Below the pieces are notes generated by a model. It saw only the letters and a program-made list of their open reading frames with translations. It was not told where the DNA came from and did no database searches. Below, in pieces: positions 34,199 to 45,651 of a DNA stretch of 64,000 bases. The stretch covers positions 48,405,365-48,469,364 of the forward strand of contig OY294047.1 in assembly GCA_958510825.1 (NCBI GenBank), read 5' to 3'. Position numbers and translations under genes: made by a program. Within the stretch, counting starts at the first letter, position 1. Every line of letters begins with the position of its first letter. Source of the DNA: Brachypterus glaber. Lineage: Eukaryota > Arthropoda > Insecta > Coleoptera > Kateretidae.

Positions 34199-34763
34199 TA
34201 GAGCGGGTCAAAAATAGACAATTTTAGAAGAAATCGCCAATTACGGCTAAATTGAAGTAATGTAGTAAACTTTCAAACTTAAAATGGCCAGCTCCGCCAT
34301 TTTAAAAGAAACAATTCTGATTTTCTTAAGGTTTGGACTTTTTTCCTAGCGCCGTAAAAAAATGGCTGTGAGCGACCTTTAATACTTTTTTCAAAAATTC
34401 TGAAAAAAATCAGGGATATACTATTACACCAATAAACAAATTTGGAGGGTAAGACCTCCAAAATTTTCAATTTAAAATTTTGGTCACCCCAGTGTCGACT
34501 CTTGACGACGTTATTCTCGTCTTGCCTTCAATTTTTCTCGTGAAACCCTAGAGACCACATCTTCAGTCTGTAGTTTTGCTTCAAAACTTTCAAAAAATTA
34601 TTTTCTGGTTGTTTTTTTTTCTCGCTTATTTTCCTTTTATTCAGTGACAATGACAAGCATTTGGAATATCAAAACCAACTTTTAACGTGAGATTTTTAGA
34701 AAAGTTCTTTTTTTATTTTTTTTTAAGTGATATTTTTAAAAAGTGTTTTTCTGGCCCGGTCTA
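34199..34763. mobile_element. Possible TIR element with TAGA(G/C)CGGG ends
   Basis: TAGAGCGGGTCAAAAATAGACA at the left resembles the inverse of CTGGCCCGGTCTA at the right. The match is about 12-20 bp with several differences and no clear target duplication. An inner stem, GGAGGTCTTACCCTCC-like, occurs near 34443-34461. Not coding. Confidence 0.4.
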
Positions 34764-35027
34764 GTAGGTATACATACGAACATTAAATAACCTGGTTCGA
34801 AACGAGAAATGATTGTTCTGTACGGTGATAAAAATATCTCACCCACTACAGAAATTCTTAAGGAGACATAAATTAAAGATACTTGTCTCTCCTTATATTA
34901 CACTCTGTTCGGAGATATTAATAGGCAAACAAGATTTTAATTGCTCTAAATTTTATGGTACCTTTTTTTCATATTTCACCTTCTTCGTTGTTTTCTCTAT
35001 TTTGCTTCTTGGTCTTGGAATCGATAA
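34764..35027. other. Spacer, nothing recognised
   Basis: The frame at 34813-35046 is unremarkable until its very end, where it enters the RT-like LVLIIDLKKAFDT sequence in another frame. Rejected as a gene. Confidence 0.35.
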
Positions 35028-36000
35028 TACTTGTATTAATTATTGATCTAAAAAAAGCGTTTGATACAAAAGAGTACCTACACACGTTTGGCGAGGAGTG
35101 TTACATGTTCATACAATTATTATCATAATCGTTCAGATTTTAATTGACGCAACTCAAAAGAGATCAAGATATATTAATGTGCCTGATAGGAAAGGCCCAA
35201 TATGTATTTTTTATTTACCACAATTTTTTACTATACTTCGTTCTTTTTTATCACTGAAGAAATAAGCATACTTTTATTGGTCAAGAAAAGGCATTTAATA
35301 CAGTATGGCACTCGGATATTTTGCTAACTTCACGATTTCAACATTAACATTTTTTGAATCACTTGGTAAAATTTTTGTTAGAAGTTCATATGGATTTAGA
35401 TACTTTTTTCATGTTCTTTAATACAATTTCTTATAATTAATATTAATCGTTCGGCTTTTAAAATTAAAAATAGCCGACCAGTCTTGGAATACAAAATACT
35501 TTTATTAATTATTGATCCTATAAAAGCGTTTGATACAGAAGATTACCTACACACGTTCGGCGAGGAGTGTTAAATTTTCATACAATTATTATCATAATGT
35601 TAATCGTTCAGATTTTAAGATTAAAGATTGTCAATAAGGCATTAAAAATATTGACGCAATTCAAAAGAGATTAAGATATATTAATGTGCCTAATAGGAAA
35701 GGCCCAATATGTATTTTTTATTTACCACAATTTTTCATCACTGAAGAAATAAGCATACTTTTATTGGTCTAGAAAAGGCATTTAATACAGTATGGCACTC
35801 GAAAATTTTGCTAACTTCACGATTTCAACATTAACATTTTTTGAATCACTTGGTAAAATTTTTGTTGGAAGTTCTTATGGATTTAGTTACTTTTTTCATG
35901 TTCTTTAATACAATTTCTTGTAATTAATATTAATCGTTCGGCTTTTAAGATTAAAATTTGCCGACCAGGCAGTTTAAAAATATTGACGCTTTCGCAGATT
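35028..36000 (+). pseudogene. Two tandem decayed RT units, each with two motif A-like strings
   Basis: Unit 1: LVLIIDLKKAFDTKEYLH from about 35028 and IGQEKAFNTVWHSDIL at 35277. Unit 2: LLLIIDPIKAFDTEDYLH from about 35499 and IGLEKAFNTVWHSKIL at 35763. LEKAFNTVWH is RT motif A as in Jockey-type elements; the first string is another motif A from a different copy. Units repeat with an offset of about 470-486 bp. Stops lie between the motifs. So an RT fragment pair was duplicated in tandem after decay. Confidence 0.75.
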
Positions 36001-36468
36001 AAACAGGAATTTGTTTTAGGCATTAAAAAGCTGTATAATTACATAATTACTTTTTATTTGGGTTCATTATATTAATGTGGCTGATAAAAAAGGCCCAACA
36101 TGTGTTCAATAATAAACTCGTTTTGCCCTGATCAAGACTGGTTTTACAGAGTATCATTTGTAAGGTAAGCAATCCGTGTGTCTACTTATTGTATTAAGAA
36201 TTAAAGAGATTTAATTTTTCAAACGTGTAATATACAGTAAGTTTAAGAAGTCTCGGTCGCCCTTCAACATACAAAAAGATTTGTTCCTTGCCCGGGGTGT
36301 ATTAGAGTGAGCACTCTAGCTATGAACTAGATGCGTAAAACAAGGATAGATATACGCTTAGGCAAATCCGAGTAAGGTAACGGAACGGCCTCCAGCTTCA
36401 GGTTGAAAGTTCTTCGCTTCATCGCAATCTGTGCGGGACATCTAAATCAATCTGTATAATAAATATTA
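36001..36468. other. Spacer, nothing recognised
   Basis: No frame or repeat ends. A donor-like AAGGTAAGC occurs near 36161-36169 without a good acceptor next to it. Confidence 0.4.
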
Positions 36469-36589
36469 TACAGCGTTATTTAGAAATAAGTTGGAGATAT
36501 TGAAGAGGTGATTCTAATATGAAAAAAAGTTCCTACAAAGGTTGGTCCGAAAATGAGCCCTAAGGGAGCTACGGCCCTTCGAAGATGGA

Positions 36590-38305
36590 CACTAAGTACT
36601 GACATTGACAAAGAAAATTATTTCTTCTTCTTCAAAGAATCGTGGCCTTTTCCTTTGAAATTTGGCCAGCTCGATACAAATATGTAAATGTACCCTAATT
36701 TTTCTTCCTGTAATCTAGGAATTCGGGTCACAACGAAGTGGTCTGGGAATTCCCATCCCCGAAATCCAATACGTTAAACTGCCGCCTTCATTGGATGAAA
36801 AAGTCCAAACTCAATTGTCTTATTTAAAAAGCAAGGCGCTATTTTCCACTGTTGCCAAGCCGCACACGAGCGCCGTTGCAGTTAAGCATTAAAATTCCCT
36901 AAAATGTAAGGATAAAATATTTCAGACAATTCGCAAAAAGTAGGTTACTTGTCAAATCCACAGTAGAATTTCAAATATGGTACGTTTTATTCGATCAGTT
37001 AAAAAAATGTTTGATTCCAATGCACAGCAGTCCAATACGTTAGGCAACATAAATTTAGGTCTTCAATACTAACCGAAAAAGAAAATTCCCTAAAAATATT
37101 ATATTTGGATTTTTTCAAAGTGTCACAAAAATGTGCATTATATGCAAAATTATTAAAGAATACATAAAACAGCTTATTAAACACAAAAACAAGTACAAAA
37201 TCTTCACACACAACGGAGTATTATCAATTACTGTCACTTAAGGAGTAGGTCATAAGTTCCTAGGAAACTTTAGACCTACTGTACACATAGCTGTGTTATA
37301 AAAATAAAAAAAAAATAGCTTTTTACTTAAAAAAACAAATATCTTAACTTCATGTAATTTAAAATATAATCTAAATTGTTATTTTTAACTAAAATATGCA
37401 TAATTTTATTTTTAAATAATAATAATTATATTTCTCTCTTTCAGTAGAACTTCTCTCTTTATCTATTCTAAATAGGCGGCAGTTCATTGGTTGGATCTTT
37501 TTAATAATGTAGCAATAAAAAGATATAGTTGAGGCAGTTGATAAAAAGAGAACCATTTTAATGACGCGCCTTTCTCGTTCCCTAAACTTTTTTGAAGTAT
37601 TTAGAGCAAGAGCGTGTTACTACTTGGTGTAAATGTGCTGAGGGTATAACTTATCGTTTTATTTTTAGTTTCGGAAACCTTGTCCAATACCTATTAAATT
37701 TTATTTTCATCAATTCTCCCTTTAGTATAGTACGATTTAATTTGTATGTACAGTGAGATTATAAAGTGCCGAACACTTTTTAATACAAAACTGGCATTAG
37801 CGATGAGTAAAATGCAAGAAAGATGTGTGCGTTTAACTGGCCACCGAGCTGTTGTACATAACAATCACATGGGCTTGTCGCGCACAGCTCTAACAGAGGC
37901 GTGGCTTCAAACGAAGAGTATTTTCTTTTCAAACTGTTCGGCACTTTATAATCGCACTGTATAGTAATATTATAATAGGATGCAAATTTAAGCGATAATC
38001 TTATTGAAGTAATTACATCATGTTTACACAAACGCTTGAAAATTACTTCCTCCATATAATCGTGATTTATCTTGTTCTTATGTTGGTATTAATGATGGAC
38101 AGATAATATTTCATACGGGATAATAAACAGACGATATCTTAAGTTTACTCGAAAGTTAATGTCTGGAAGTGCGGTTAAACAAGCCGTGAAAACATGAAAT
38201 GCTTTGCATCTTTTTATATACTCTTTGTAGTAGATTGTTTTTATGTTTTTGTTTTACTCAGGGATGACGCTAAGGGTGGGTAGGGGGGCGCCACCACCCT
38301 AACCA
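36590..38305. other. Foreign 1.7-kb block inside the left arm
   Basis: Not part of the foldback family by comparison with the intact right arm. It holds a mariner-type MITE (37751-37959), a GC-richer patch at 36720-36890 without a supported frame, and AT-rich sequence. An acceptor-like TCTCTCTTTCAG ends near 37444. No gene recognised. Confidence 0.5.
37751..37959. mobile_element. Tc1/mariner-like MITE with TA target
   Basis: CAGTGAGATTATAAAGTGCC at the left and GGCACTTTATAATCGCACTG at the right are flanked by TA (37749-37750, 37960-37961). TIRs are about 26 bp with two mismatches. The 209-bp element has a more balanced base composition than its flanks; the frames at 37746-37964 and 37780-38055 span it but have no family features. 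TA targets and CAGTG ends fit Tc1/mariner. Confidence 0.85.
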
Positions 38306-39334
38306 CTATTATTTCATGTATTTTTATTTAGTAACTTTAACCAGGGACGTGCAAAACTGGGGAGCGATGTCACTTTTTTGCCCCAAACTTTTGTGTCCGT
38401 TGATTTTTTGACATTTTCTCAATAAAATATTAATCTTTAATTAAAAATACGTAAAAAAGGTACTCTTCATGTAACACCGTAGAGCCAACCGTTTTCGAGA
38501 AAATTGCAATTAAAGAGGTAATGTCACGTTCTAAGCATAAAAAATAGGAACTAAAAAATGCACCAATAAAAATTTTAATACTACAGTGTGATTCCACACT
38601 AAAAACTGTGAAAAGAAGCTCATATACATCTAGGTTCGAAAATCAGTTTTAAGAGTATTACAGCCTCTTGAAAAGTAACACTTTTTAAGGAGCCGTAGCT
38701 CGCTTAAAAGCGATTTTTGGATATTTGTGTATTGGTGTTTTTTTCGTAGTTTTTAATGTGGAATCACCCTGCAGTATTGAACTTTTTATTGGTGCATTTT
38801 TTAGTTCCTATTTTTTATGCTCAGAACGTGACATTGCCTCTTTAATTGCAATTTTCGCGAAAACGGTTGGCTCTTCGGTGTTACATAAAGAGTACCTTTT
38901 TTATGTATTTTAAATTATTTTTATGTTTTTTTAATTAAAGATTATTATTTTATTGAGAAAATGTCACAAAAATTACGGATAAAAAAGTTTGAGTCAAAAA
39001 AGTGACATCGCCCCCCCATTTCGCACGTCCCTGGTTAAAATTATCAAATAAAAATTACATGAAATAGCATTTATCAATGTTAAGGCATGTGCAAAAATTT
39101 GTTACTGTGGTTTATAGGGTTCCAGAAATATTAAATGAAAACTAATTTTTAGATGTACTCTTAGGAAGGGCCGTAGTTCCCTTGGGGCTCATTTCCGTAC
39201 CACCTTTATAGGAACTTTTTTCATATTTTTTAACGTAGAATCACCTCTTAAATTTCTCGAACTTATTTCTGAATAACCCTGTATAATTTGGCAGCAGATC
39301 TATAACTGTTTAGAAGTCATTATAAATAAATATA

Positions 39335-40149
39335 CACTGAGATAAATTTTTACACCCACGAGCATGGGTAATTTACTTGCAGCTGCTGCTGATGTAAATT
39401 TACACTCGAAGCGTTAATATAAATGCGGTGTGTATTATATTTTTACATCCAGTGTGTAAAGTTTACACACTGTGGCTAGAGCTTTTTACCTAAAACCCTT
39501 TAATTTATTAAAAAAAAAATAGAATAACCATTTTGTTATTTTTCTATTTATGAATAGTGTTTTATGGAAAAACTACGCAACAGAAAAATAAAACGTATAT
39601 TCGTAATCAGCGCTACAAAAAGTACCAACATAAAATAGAAACAGAAAACATACACAAGTCTTAACAACTCAAAATTTGCAGGCCAGTGTTACCGCCTAAA
39701 TAAGTAAAATATTATAAAAGGTATGTTTTAAGGATATTGTATTAATCACACTTTTTAAATATTTACTTTTAATCAACACTTACCAATTATTTCTTTGAAA
39801 AATCTAGCACACACAAAATTATACGTACGCTCTTACAAACGTAAACAGTTATAATGGTCGACAGCCACCAAACTCGATGAAGCAGTTATTCTGGCTTCTC
39901 GAGTCACGTAACTAGCTTAACCCCCGCTATTGGCTGGCTTGTACATCAGAAGTGTGATTTTTACACTTCGGGTGTATTGTTGCTAAAGGTATGTTTATAA
40001 AAATACACTTTCTTGAGCTCCGAGTGTATTGTTGCAGAAGGTATTGATGTAAAAATACACACTCTAGGTCAAAATCACCTCACGTGTGTAGTGTAAAATT
40101 TACACATTTATAGTGTATTTTCACCTTTTCAATGTAATTTCTTTCAGTG
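39335..40149. mobile_element. TIR element with CACTGA ends and TA target
   Basis: CACTGAGATAAATTT at 39335 and AATTTCTTTCAGTG ending at 40149 are flanked by TA on both sides. Inside each end are many variants of GTGTAAATTTTTACAC-like palindromes (39350-39470, 39950-40110), giving repeated subterminal stems. The middle is AT-rich with no frame. Confidence 0.75.
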
Positions 40150-40151
40150 TA

Positions 40152-41261
40152 CCGCAAAATTTTTTGGTTATGATTGGTAAATGGTTTTGGCAGTATTGTG
40201 TCTTGTGAATTTTAAATAAAACTCTTCAAGTATAACGAACAAGCCGAATGTTTCGGAAAAATGCTTAACAAATTTCAAAAAGGATTTTTAAAGAAAACTT
40301 TCCAACGAATTATTATTAAAAGATATTTTCCCTCGAATATCAAAGCTAAAAAGTTAATGGGACGTAGTCAAGATATCATATTGAAGGAAAATAATGATAT
40401 TCCTGAACACAAAACGACACAGTAATTGGATATAAAAACTGTAGTTTTCTTTGCATCTGAATAGCTAACGAAGAAAAATGTTTTCGTTATAAATATGGCT
40501 TTTCAAAGTAACCTGTTTTGAATAGCTTTCTTATAGCAGCAAAGTTGTAAATATAGACCTAGCTAAACGAAAGGCAGGCACGACAAAATAACAATTAAAA
40601 ACGGAGCGATTTTTGCTGTACAAAGAGACATTATAGCTGTTTTACTGGCCCCTTTAAAATATAATTCCCGAAGCTTAATTTTCTAAGGTCTTATTTGGAG
40701 TTCTTCATTATGAGCAAAATGTAATATAATAATATTGTTATAATGATAATTACACAGGCCAACGAGGATTTTGTGATCGGATGATTTTTTTATTTTCTGG
40801 CGTAGTTAAGACCCAATGTTAAGACCCAAAGTTAAGAGCCAAACAAGCATTTTTTTTTGTTTTCATCACGCATAATTTTTTCAACTATAAGCCATGCCAA
40901 AAATCTCATTTTTTAACACGAAGTGTAGAATTTTTAAGTTATGGGCATTGGTCTACATCAATCATTTTTAGAAAAATCGTAACTAAAATAAAATTTTGGA
41001 CCACCCTAATGGCTTGGAATATATATTTTTTAATTTTTCGTTATTTCATTCGAAATCAGCGGTATCAAAAATATGCAAAAATTTAGAATGTTGTCCCTGT
41101 TATTTTCCTGTCCCACTGTGCGGTTGATCAAAACCCTTAAGTGATGGACAAAAACGGAAGTTATATTCGAAATCAACAAGTAAATTAACCAAAATCAGCT
41201 GTCAGATCCAAATCAACTTTCAAAAATTGAAAATTTGTTGACCAGTGTTATCATTATAATA
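40152..41261. other. AT-rich DNA, nothing recognised
   Basis: Contains a short imperfect triplication, GTTAAGACCCA, near 40804-40830. No gene or element ends. Confidence 0.45.
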
Positions 41262-41263
41262 TA

Positions 41264-41851
41264 CAGCCAGTTCCCGAACTCGCGTACAGAAACTTGAGGG
41301 TATATTAAAAACCCTCTGGAAAATATGAAAAAAAATTCAAAAAAAATCCATCTTCTGTACTAATTAAAAAGGAAGCTATTTAATCTGACCAATCGTGTTG
41401 CTGATGTTAAATTACCTAAAAATTAGTTTTTCCCTACTTATTAGTAACTATTGTTGCATTTTAATTGTTGACGCGTGCATTGTTTGAGACTTTCAACTTT
41501 AGAATCTTTTTAGGTTATTATATTTTGACAAAACCGACAGAGGCTATCAAATATTCTATTTTTATAGGGTCATTCCATCCGGCGGTAGTTTTTTGACATT
41601 AATAAATATTTATGTCACATTAATCACCATGTCAACCTACAGAATATGTACCTGCAATAATTAAATTTGCTTCCATAGCTACAAATTCAACTTTTAAAGG
41701 TAATTTAACAACAGCAACAGTATTGGTCCACTTAAAGCGTTCTTATTTTTTAACTGAATGAAGATGGATTTTTTTAACATTTTTTTTCATATTTTCCAGA
41801 GGGTTTTTAATATACCCTCAAATTTCTGTACGCGAGTTCTGGAACAGGCTG
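41264..41851. mobile_element. TIR element with ~100-bp arms and TA target
   Basis: CAGCCAGTTCCCGAACTCGC at the left is mirrored by GCGAGTTCTGGAACAGGCTG at the right, flanked by TA (41262-41263, 41852-41853). Arms continue through GTACAGAAA, GAGGGTATATTAAAAACCCT, GAAAATATGAAAAAAA and ATCCATCTTC. The 588-bp element has no coding frame. Tc1/mariner-like by target only. Confidence 0.85.
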
Positions 41852-41853
41852 TA

Positions 41854-42251
41854 TTAATAATAATAACATTATTCAAACTTTACTACTTTGCTTTTCCAAG
41901 ATGTCTAGATATTGGCTACATTGAAATAGTGAAGTAGATTTCCTGAATAATCACTTACATAAGTTTTGTTTTTCCTTACTTTTATTCCTTCTTTCAGCCT
42001 CCAAATATTATTTTACTTTTTTATTAATATCTTTATCTATCAAGTGTTTTGATTCTAATTGAATTGCCCTATTCTGCAATCTATTCGTTTATTGTCTCCT
42101 CAAATTATATTTACCAAAAGAAACTTGTAACTTAAATGGTTTAACAGGAATTTATCCCACAGGAACTCAACGTGTATGCGCTAACTGGTTAAATTGTCTC
42201 ATCCATTAATTTTTGTTTGTTTCTTTATGTTAGCATATTATGTATCTAAGT
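41854..42251. other. AT-rich spacer
   Basis: A good acceptor-like tract (TTATTCCTTCTTTCAG) ends near 41998, but no downstream exon or donor is convincing. Confidence 0.4.
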
Positions 42252-42394
42252 TAAGGCCTATCCAGAAGCTTGCATAAGAACATAAAATGCAATGCCGTGA
42301 TTGGCTTATAAGATACATGGCGGCACATCAAACCAATCAACACATCGCATTGTTAGTACGATGTTGTTATGTGAGTCTACGGATATTCCCTTAA
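42252..42394. mobile_element. Small palindromic MITE, AAGGCCTATCCAGA family (copy 1)
   Basis: Imperfect palindrome: TAAGGCCTATCCAGA and GATTGG with GCGGCACATCAA on one side, mirrored by TTGATTGG-type, GTACGATG and TATTCCCTTA on the other. Contains CCAATCA/GATTGG stems. Related to 45555-45651. Confidence 0.65.
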
Positions 42395-43160
42395 TAATGA
42401 GAAAAATAGATAAGAATTTCTTTAAGAAAAATTAGTTCTGAATAAAGAATATATCCGCTTTTCTTTTACGAAAATTATGTTCTAATGCCACAATTTTTAT
42501 TAAATCTGCCATTTTGTCGATGCTAATAAATCTTAACGATTGTTTTTATTTTGTCGTCTCGACTAGAATGGATTATGCGTGTTTATGTTTAATCATTTTC
42601 CATAGCCGTCAGTTGTTTTGACGGAAACAAGAGCTCACTTGATTCTCCGGTAAAAATACTCGAATCAGTAACACCTGCAGGCCACTTGGTTGCCAATCGT
42701 ATAAAAATAAAATCGAAAAAAAAAAGACATACGTGTATTTAAAATAAAAAGTTGATTGCATACGTAGGTGTGAAACAAATGCAAAAGATCAAGTTGTTTT
42801 ATACAAAAAATCATTAAAAAGAGTCGTAGCTATTTTTTAACTGTTTATATACAACCTTTTCAACTTGAGATTATCCATATATGGATATTTGATACTGCAC
42901 ACTGCTAACATCAATCTGTTTAACATACAACTGTGTCAGCTACCTATGTTTGGTATTTTGTAAAATAAAAAGATGAGGTAGAAACAAATCTAGAGTTGCC
43001 CTGGCTTTAAATCAGTGGAAATGGATCTTAGGTAGGTCGAATATAAGGATAATATTACTCCTCGTTCTTAAAATATGTTTAAATCTACAGATAATTAATA
43101 GTATATTATTTACCCGCAAGACGCGGTCTAAAATGTTAAATCTTCACTCACGTGGAAAAT
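42395..43160. other. Spacer, nothing recognised
   Basis: A GC-richer patch near 42600-42705 has no coding frame. Otherwise AT-rich. Confidence 0.4.
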
Positions 43161-43945
43161 ATAGTATTTTTTTCACTACCAGTACAATAATTTAGCTATT
43201 TATTTATTTATTTTACTAAAATTTAATGAAAAAGCTTATAAATTTAAAATATCACGCTGGCCGTTCGCGGCCATTAAAAAAACAAATGAATAACTTAATT
43301 GTTAATTGTAATAAAATATATAAAAATGGAAAGTGAAATGCAAAGTGATGATTCTGGTACTCCTTCAGAAATAAGGGCAGGCGAAAACTGTGAGGGAGAA
43401 TCTGTTGCCTCAAAAATCAATATATGTGGGTTGTACCTCTAGTAATCTATGATCCTTACGGTAATATATGGGTTGTATAATCTATGGTTGAATATGATGG
43501 ACCAATGATTTTCACTTTTTGAAGTGTTTTTTTGTAAAACATTTTTTATAGGTGCTAATTTAGTTAATATTTTTTAATTTATCATGCAATAAATAAATTT
43601 GGTGCCTAAAGACACTTGTAAATAGCAATGTGATTTAATAATTAAGTGAAACGTCAGATGCCAAAACAGCTGAATAAAAATTCATTATTAACCATGGTGC
43701 GATTTCATTATTTTTAGAACCTCTGACGTCATAGGTAGAGAAATGATATTTCTACCAATGAAAAGAACAGTAATAAAGATGTGCTTTTAGGCTGGTAGTG
43801 AAAAATAGTATATTGTTTTACTAAGAGGAAAAGTGAAGCTTTTTTTTACTAGCCTGTAGAATTTACGGACGATGCTAAGCGGAGTCCAGAAACTACAGAC
43901 GAGTAAAAAAGCACTTTTGCTCTGAGTGAAACTACTATTTTTTCT
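43161..43945. mobile_element. Composite foldback region with TTTTTCACTACCAG ends
   Basis: TAGTATTTTTTTCACTACCAG at 43162-43182 is mirrored by CTGGTAGTGAAAAATAGTA at 43792-43810. Overlapping the latter, 43798-43945 forms its own foldback (AAAAATAGTA...GTGAAGC with GCACTTTTGC...TACTATTTTTTC, and CTGTAGAATTTACGGAC with GGAGTCCAGAAACTACAG). The larger unit encloses the short frame at 43326-43442. Confidence 0.65.
43326..43442 (+). pseudogene. Short acidic frame inside a TIR element (unrecognised)
   Basis: ATG opens a 38-codon frame reading MESEMQSDDSGTPSEIRAG then ENCEGESVASKIN and a stop. The composition (acidic, Ser/Glu-rich) and more balanced codon use differ from the surrounding AT-rich noise and resemble the N-terminal start of a longer nuclear protein. 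It lies between the TIRs at 43162 and 43810, so it might be a remnant of the element's own gene. No family recognised. Confidence 0.3.
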
Positions 43946-44273
43946 TCAAACATCCTATATATTTTTTTTAATATTAATTTTTGAATTTAATTTAATCAGT
44001 ATGTTTTTTTTTTTATTAAAATAGGCCAATAAAATCCTTTTGAAATAAACTTAAAACTTCCTTAGCTCATTTTAAATTTTTTTGGTAGGCTATATCGTAC
44101 ACTTTTTGCGATTTCGATGGTAACTTGTCTAATGTAGCATTTGCAATTTCGGAGAGATTTGTAGGTGTATAAACCATATATTTTTCTTCAATCATTTTTA
44201 ATCAATTTCACACAAGGTTTTTGCACAGAATCTCGAGTCAACCACCTGTTTACATAATAAACAAACAAGTTTG
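43946..44273. other. AT-rich spacer
   Basis: Nothing recognised. Confidence 0.4.
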
Positions 44274-44373
44274 AATATTTAAAACGATTTTGTATTTCAG
44301 CATATGAATTTATTAAAAATTGGCTAATTTTAAATAAATTCATATGCTGAAATACAAAATCGTTTTAAATATT
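44274..44373. repeat. Perfect 41-bp-arm hairpin
   Basis: AATATTTAAAACGATTTTG... at 44274-44314 is exactly mirrored by ...CAAAATCGTTTTAAATATT ending 44373, with a spacer of about 17 bases. Perfect arms of this length in an otherwise decayed region suggest recent formation or ongoing correction. Confidence 0.9.
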
Positions 44374-45554
44374 TAATTTATCATACATACATACAAGTCA
44401 ACAATACTTAATTTTAAACAAGTTTGAAGTTTGGCTGTCATCAGAGTCAAAGAGTACTGCCGCCAGTAGTGGGTTTGCTAACTAACTTGTTTTTACGTAC
44501 AACAATGAACTCATATTTTTACTGTAACTAGTGTGTTCAGTTATAAAATATGAACATTGTAGTACGCTTGAAGAAGAAAGTTTTTAATAGGAATACAAGT
44601 TTAAATAACACCCTGTATGGTCCGAGACCCAAACGAACCTTTAAACACTCCATCAATTTAAACTTAACCATATTCACATGCAAATCTGACGACTGTCACA
44701 ACGGTAGATATAATAATGGCAACAAATAAAACCTCTTTCGAAAATAAGTGTATAGCCCCTAATTTGCATTTTATTTGATGCTCTGGTTGAAATCAGTAAC
44801 AAGATGTATTCTGTACGAGGTTTTGTATAACAAGACTGTTTTGTATTACACGGAATAAATTAACGTTGGATATTGTATGAGATTTCCGTTCTTTTTTTTT
44901 TCGAACTAATCATTGTCACTAATAGTAAATAAGTAAGGCAGTGTGATGTTGAATTGATTAAAATATTTTAGCAATGTTACCCAGTTTTTTAATATTGGAG
45001 TATTTTTGTAGTAGTGTAGTGCTGAAAACACAATTTAAACTTCTTTTTAAAAATTGAAAAAAAAAATTGAAATACTGAACTATATATCAAGTATTATGTT
45101 ATTAAACTGGACACTGCAGGGTAAATTTTGAATATGGTCAACACGTCCTTTACCTACTTGAATGATTGGTGCACTGTATTAACTTAGAAAGAACTACCTA
45201 GTGATCTGTTCGGAAAAGACCAGGTTATATAATTGAAAATTTATGCTTATTTACTGTAATTTACGTTAAATATTAAAAAGTTATTGTTAGGAAGGATATA
45301 AATTTGTACAATAACTCCAAATAATCGTCCTGTATAACAAAATTTAAAGGACATTATGAAACAAACAGGTTTACATAGTCGCTGTTGTTTGGTCTCTCCA
45401 GAGTCTCATGCTCGTTTAATTTATTTACCGGCTCAGTTGTGCAGTTTGTTTCAATCTGTTTTGGTAAATAATAGCCCAGTCAATAAGTAATTTTGCTCCT
45501 CATACAATCCAAGAATGTCAAATTTTTACTTTCACTTTTTACTTTTATTGCTAT
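44374..45554. other. AT-rich DNA, nothing recognised
   Basis: AACACCCTGTATG near 44606-44618 resembles an isolated right end of a CAGGGTGT-type element without a partner. No genes. Confidence 0.45.
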
Positions 45555-45651
45555 ACCCGCAAGCATAGTACATAAGAATGCGATGGATTGGCTTGATGTG
45601 TCGTCATGTATCTTGTAATGGTTGTTATGCGAGGGTCTGGATAGGCCTTAC
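45555..45651. mobile_element. Small palindromic MITE, AAGGCCTATCCAGA family (copy 2)
   Basis: The minus strand from 45651 reads TAAGGCCTATCCAGACCCTC, then GATACATGACG and CACATCAAGCCAATCC, matching 42252-42330. The other arm is shorter. Inverted relative to copy 1, 3.3 kb away. I treat them as two small elements, not TIRs of one, because each is palindromic by itself. Confidence 0.65.

Larger units (their letters stand above)
36471..39281. mobile_element. Foldback element with TA target, left arm interrupted
   Basis: CAGCGTTATTTAGAAATAAG at 36471 and CTTATTTCTGAATAACCCTG ending at 39281 are inverted ends flanked by TA. The first ~115 bp of both arms match (GTTCCTAC/TAAAGG, AAATGAGCCC, GGGAGCTACGGCCC). 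On the left the match stops near 36590 and resumes near 38306, after which the arms are continuous through a centre near 38675 (CCAGGGACGTGC... mirrored by GCACGTCCCTGG). The left arm thus lost ~110 bp and gained ~1.7 kb. A relative of 18306-20173. The frame at 38725-38913 is arm sequence. Confidence 0.78.

Noticed and set aside
37746..38055. Overlapping frames at 37746-37964 (plus) and 37780-38055 (minus) as genes
   Set aside because: Both span a 209-bp mariner-type MITE whose balanced composition keeps frames open by chance.
42252..45651. A single 3.4-kb transposon bounded by TAAGGCCTATCCAGA TIRs
   Set aside because: Each end is a palindromic element by itself and no matching target duplication was found, so two separate MITEs explain it better.
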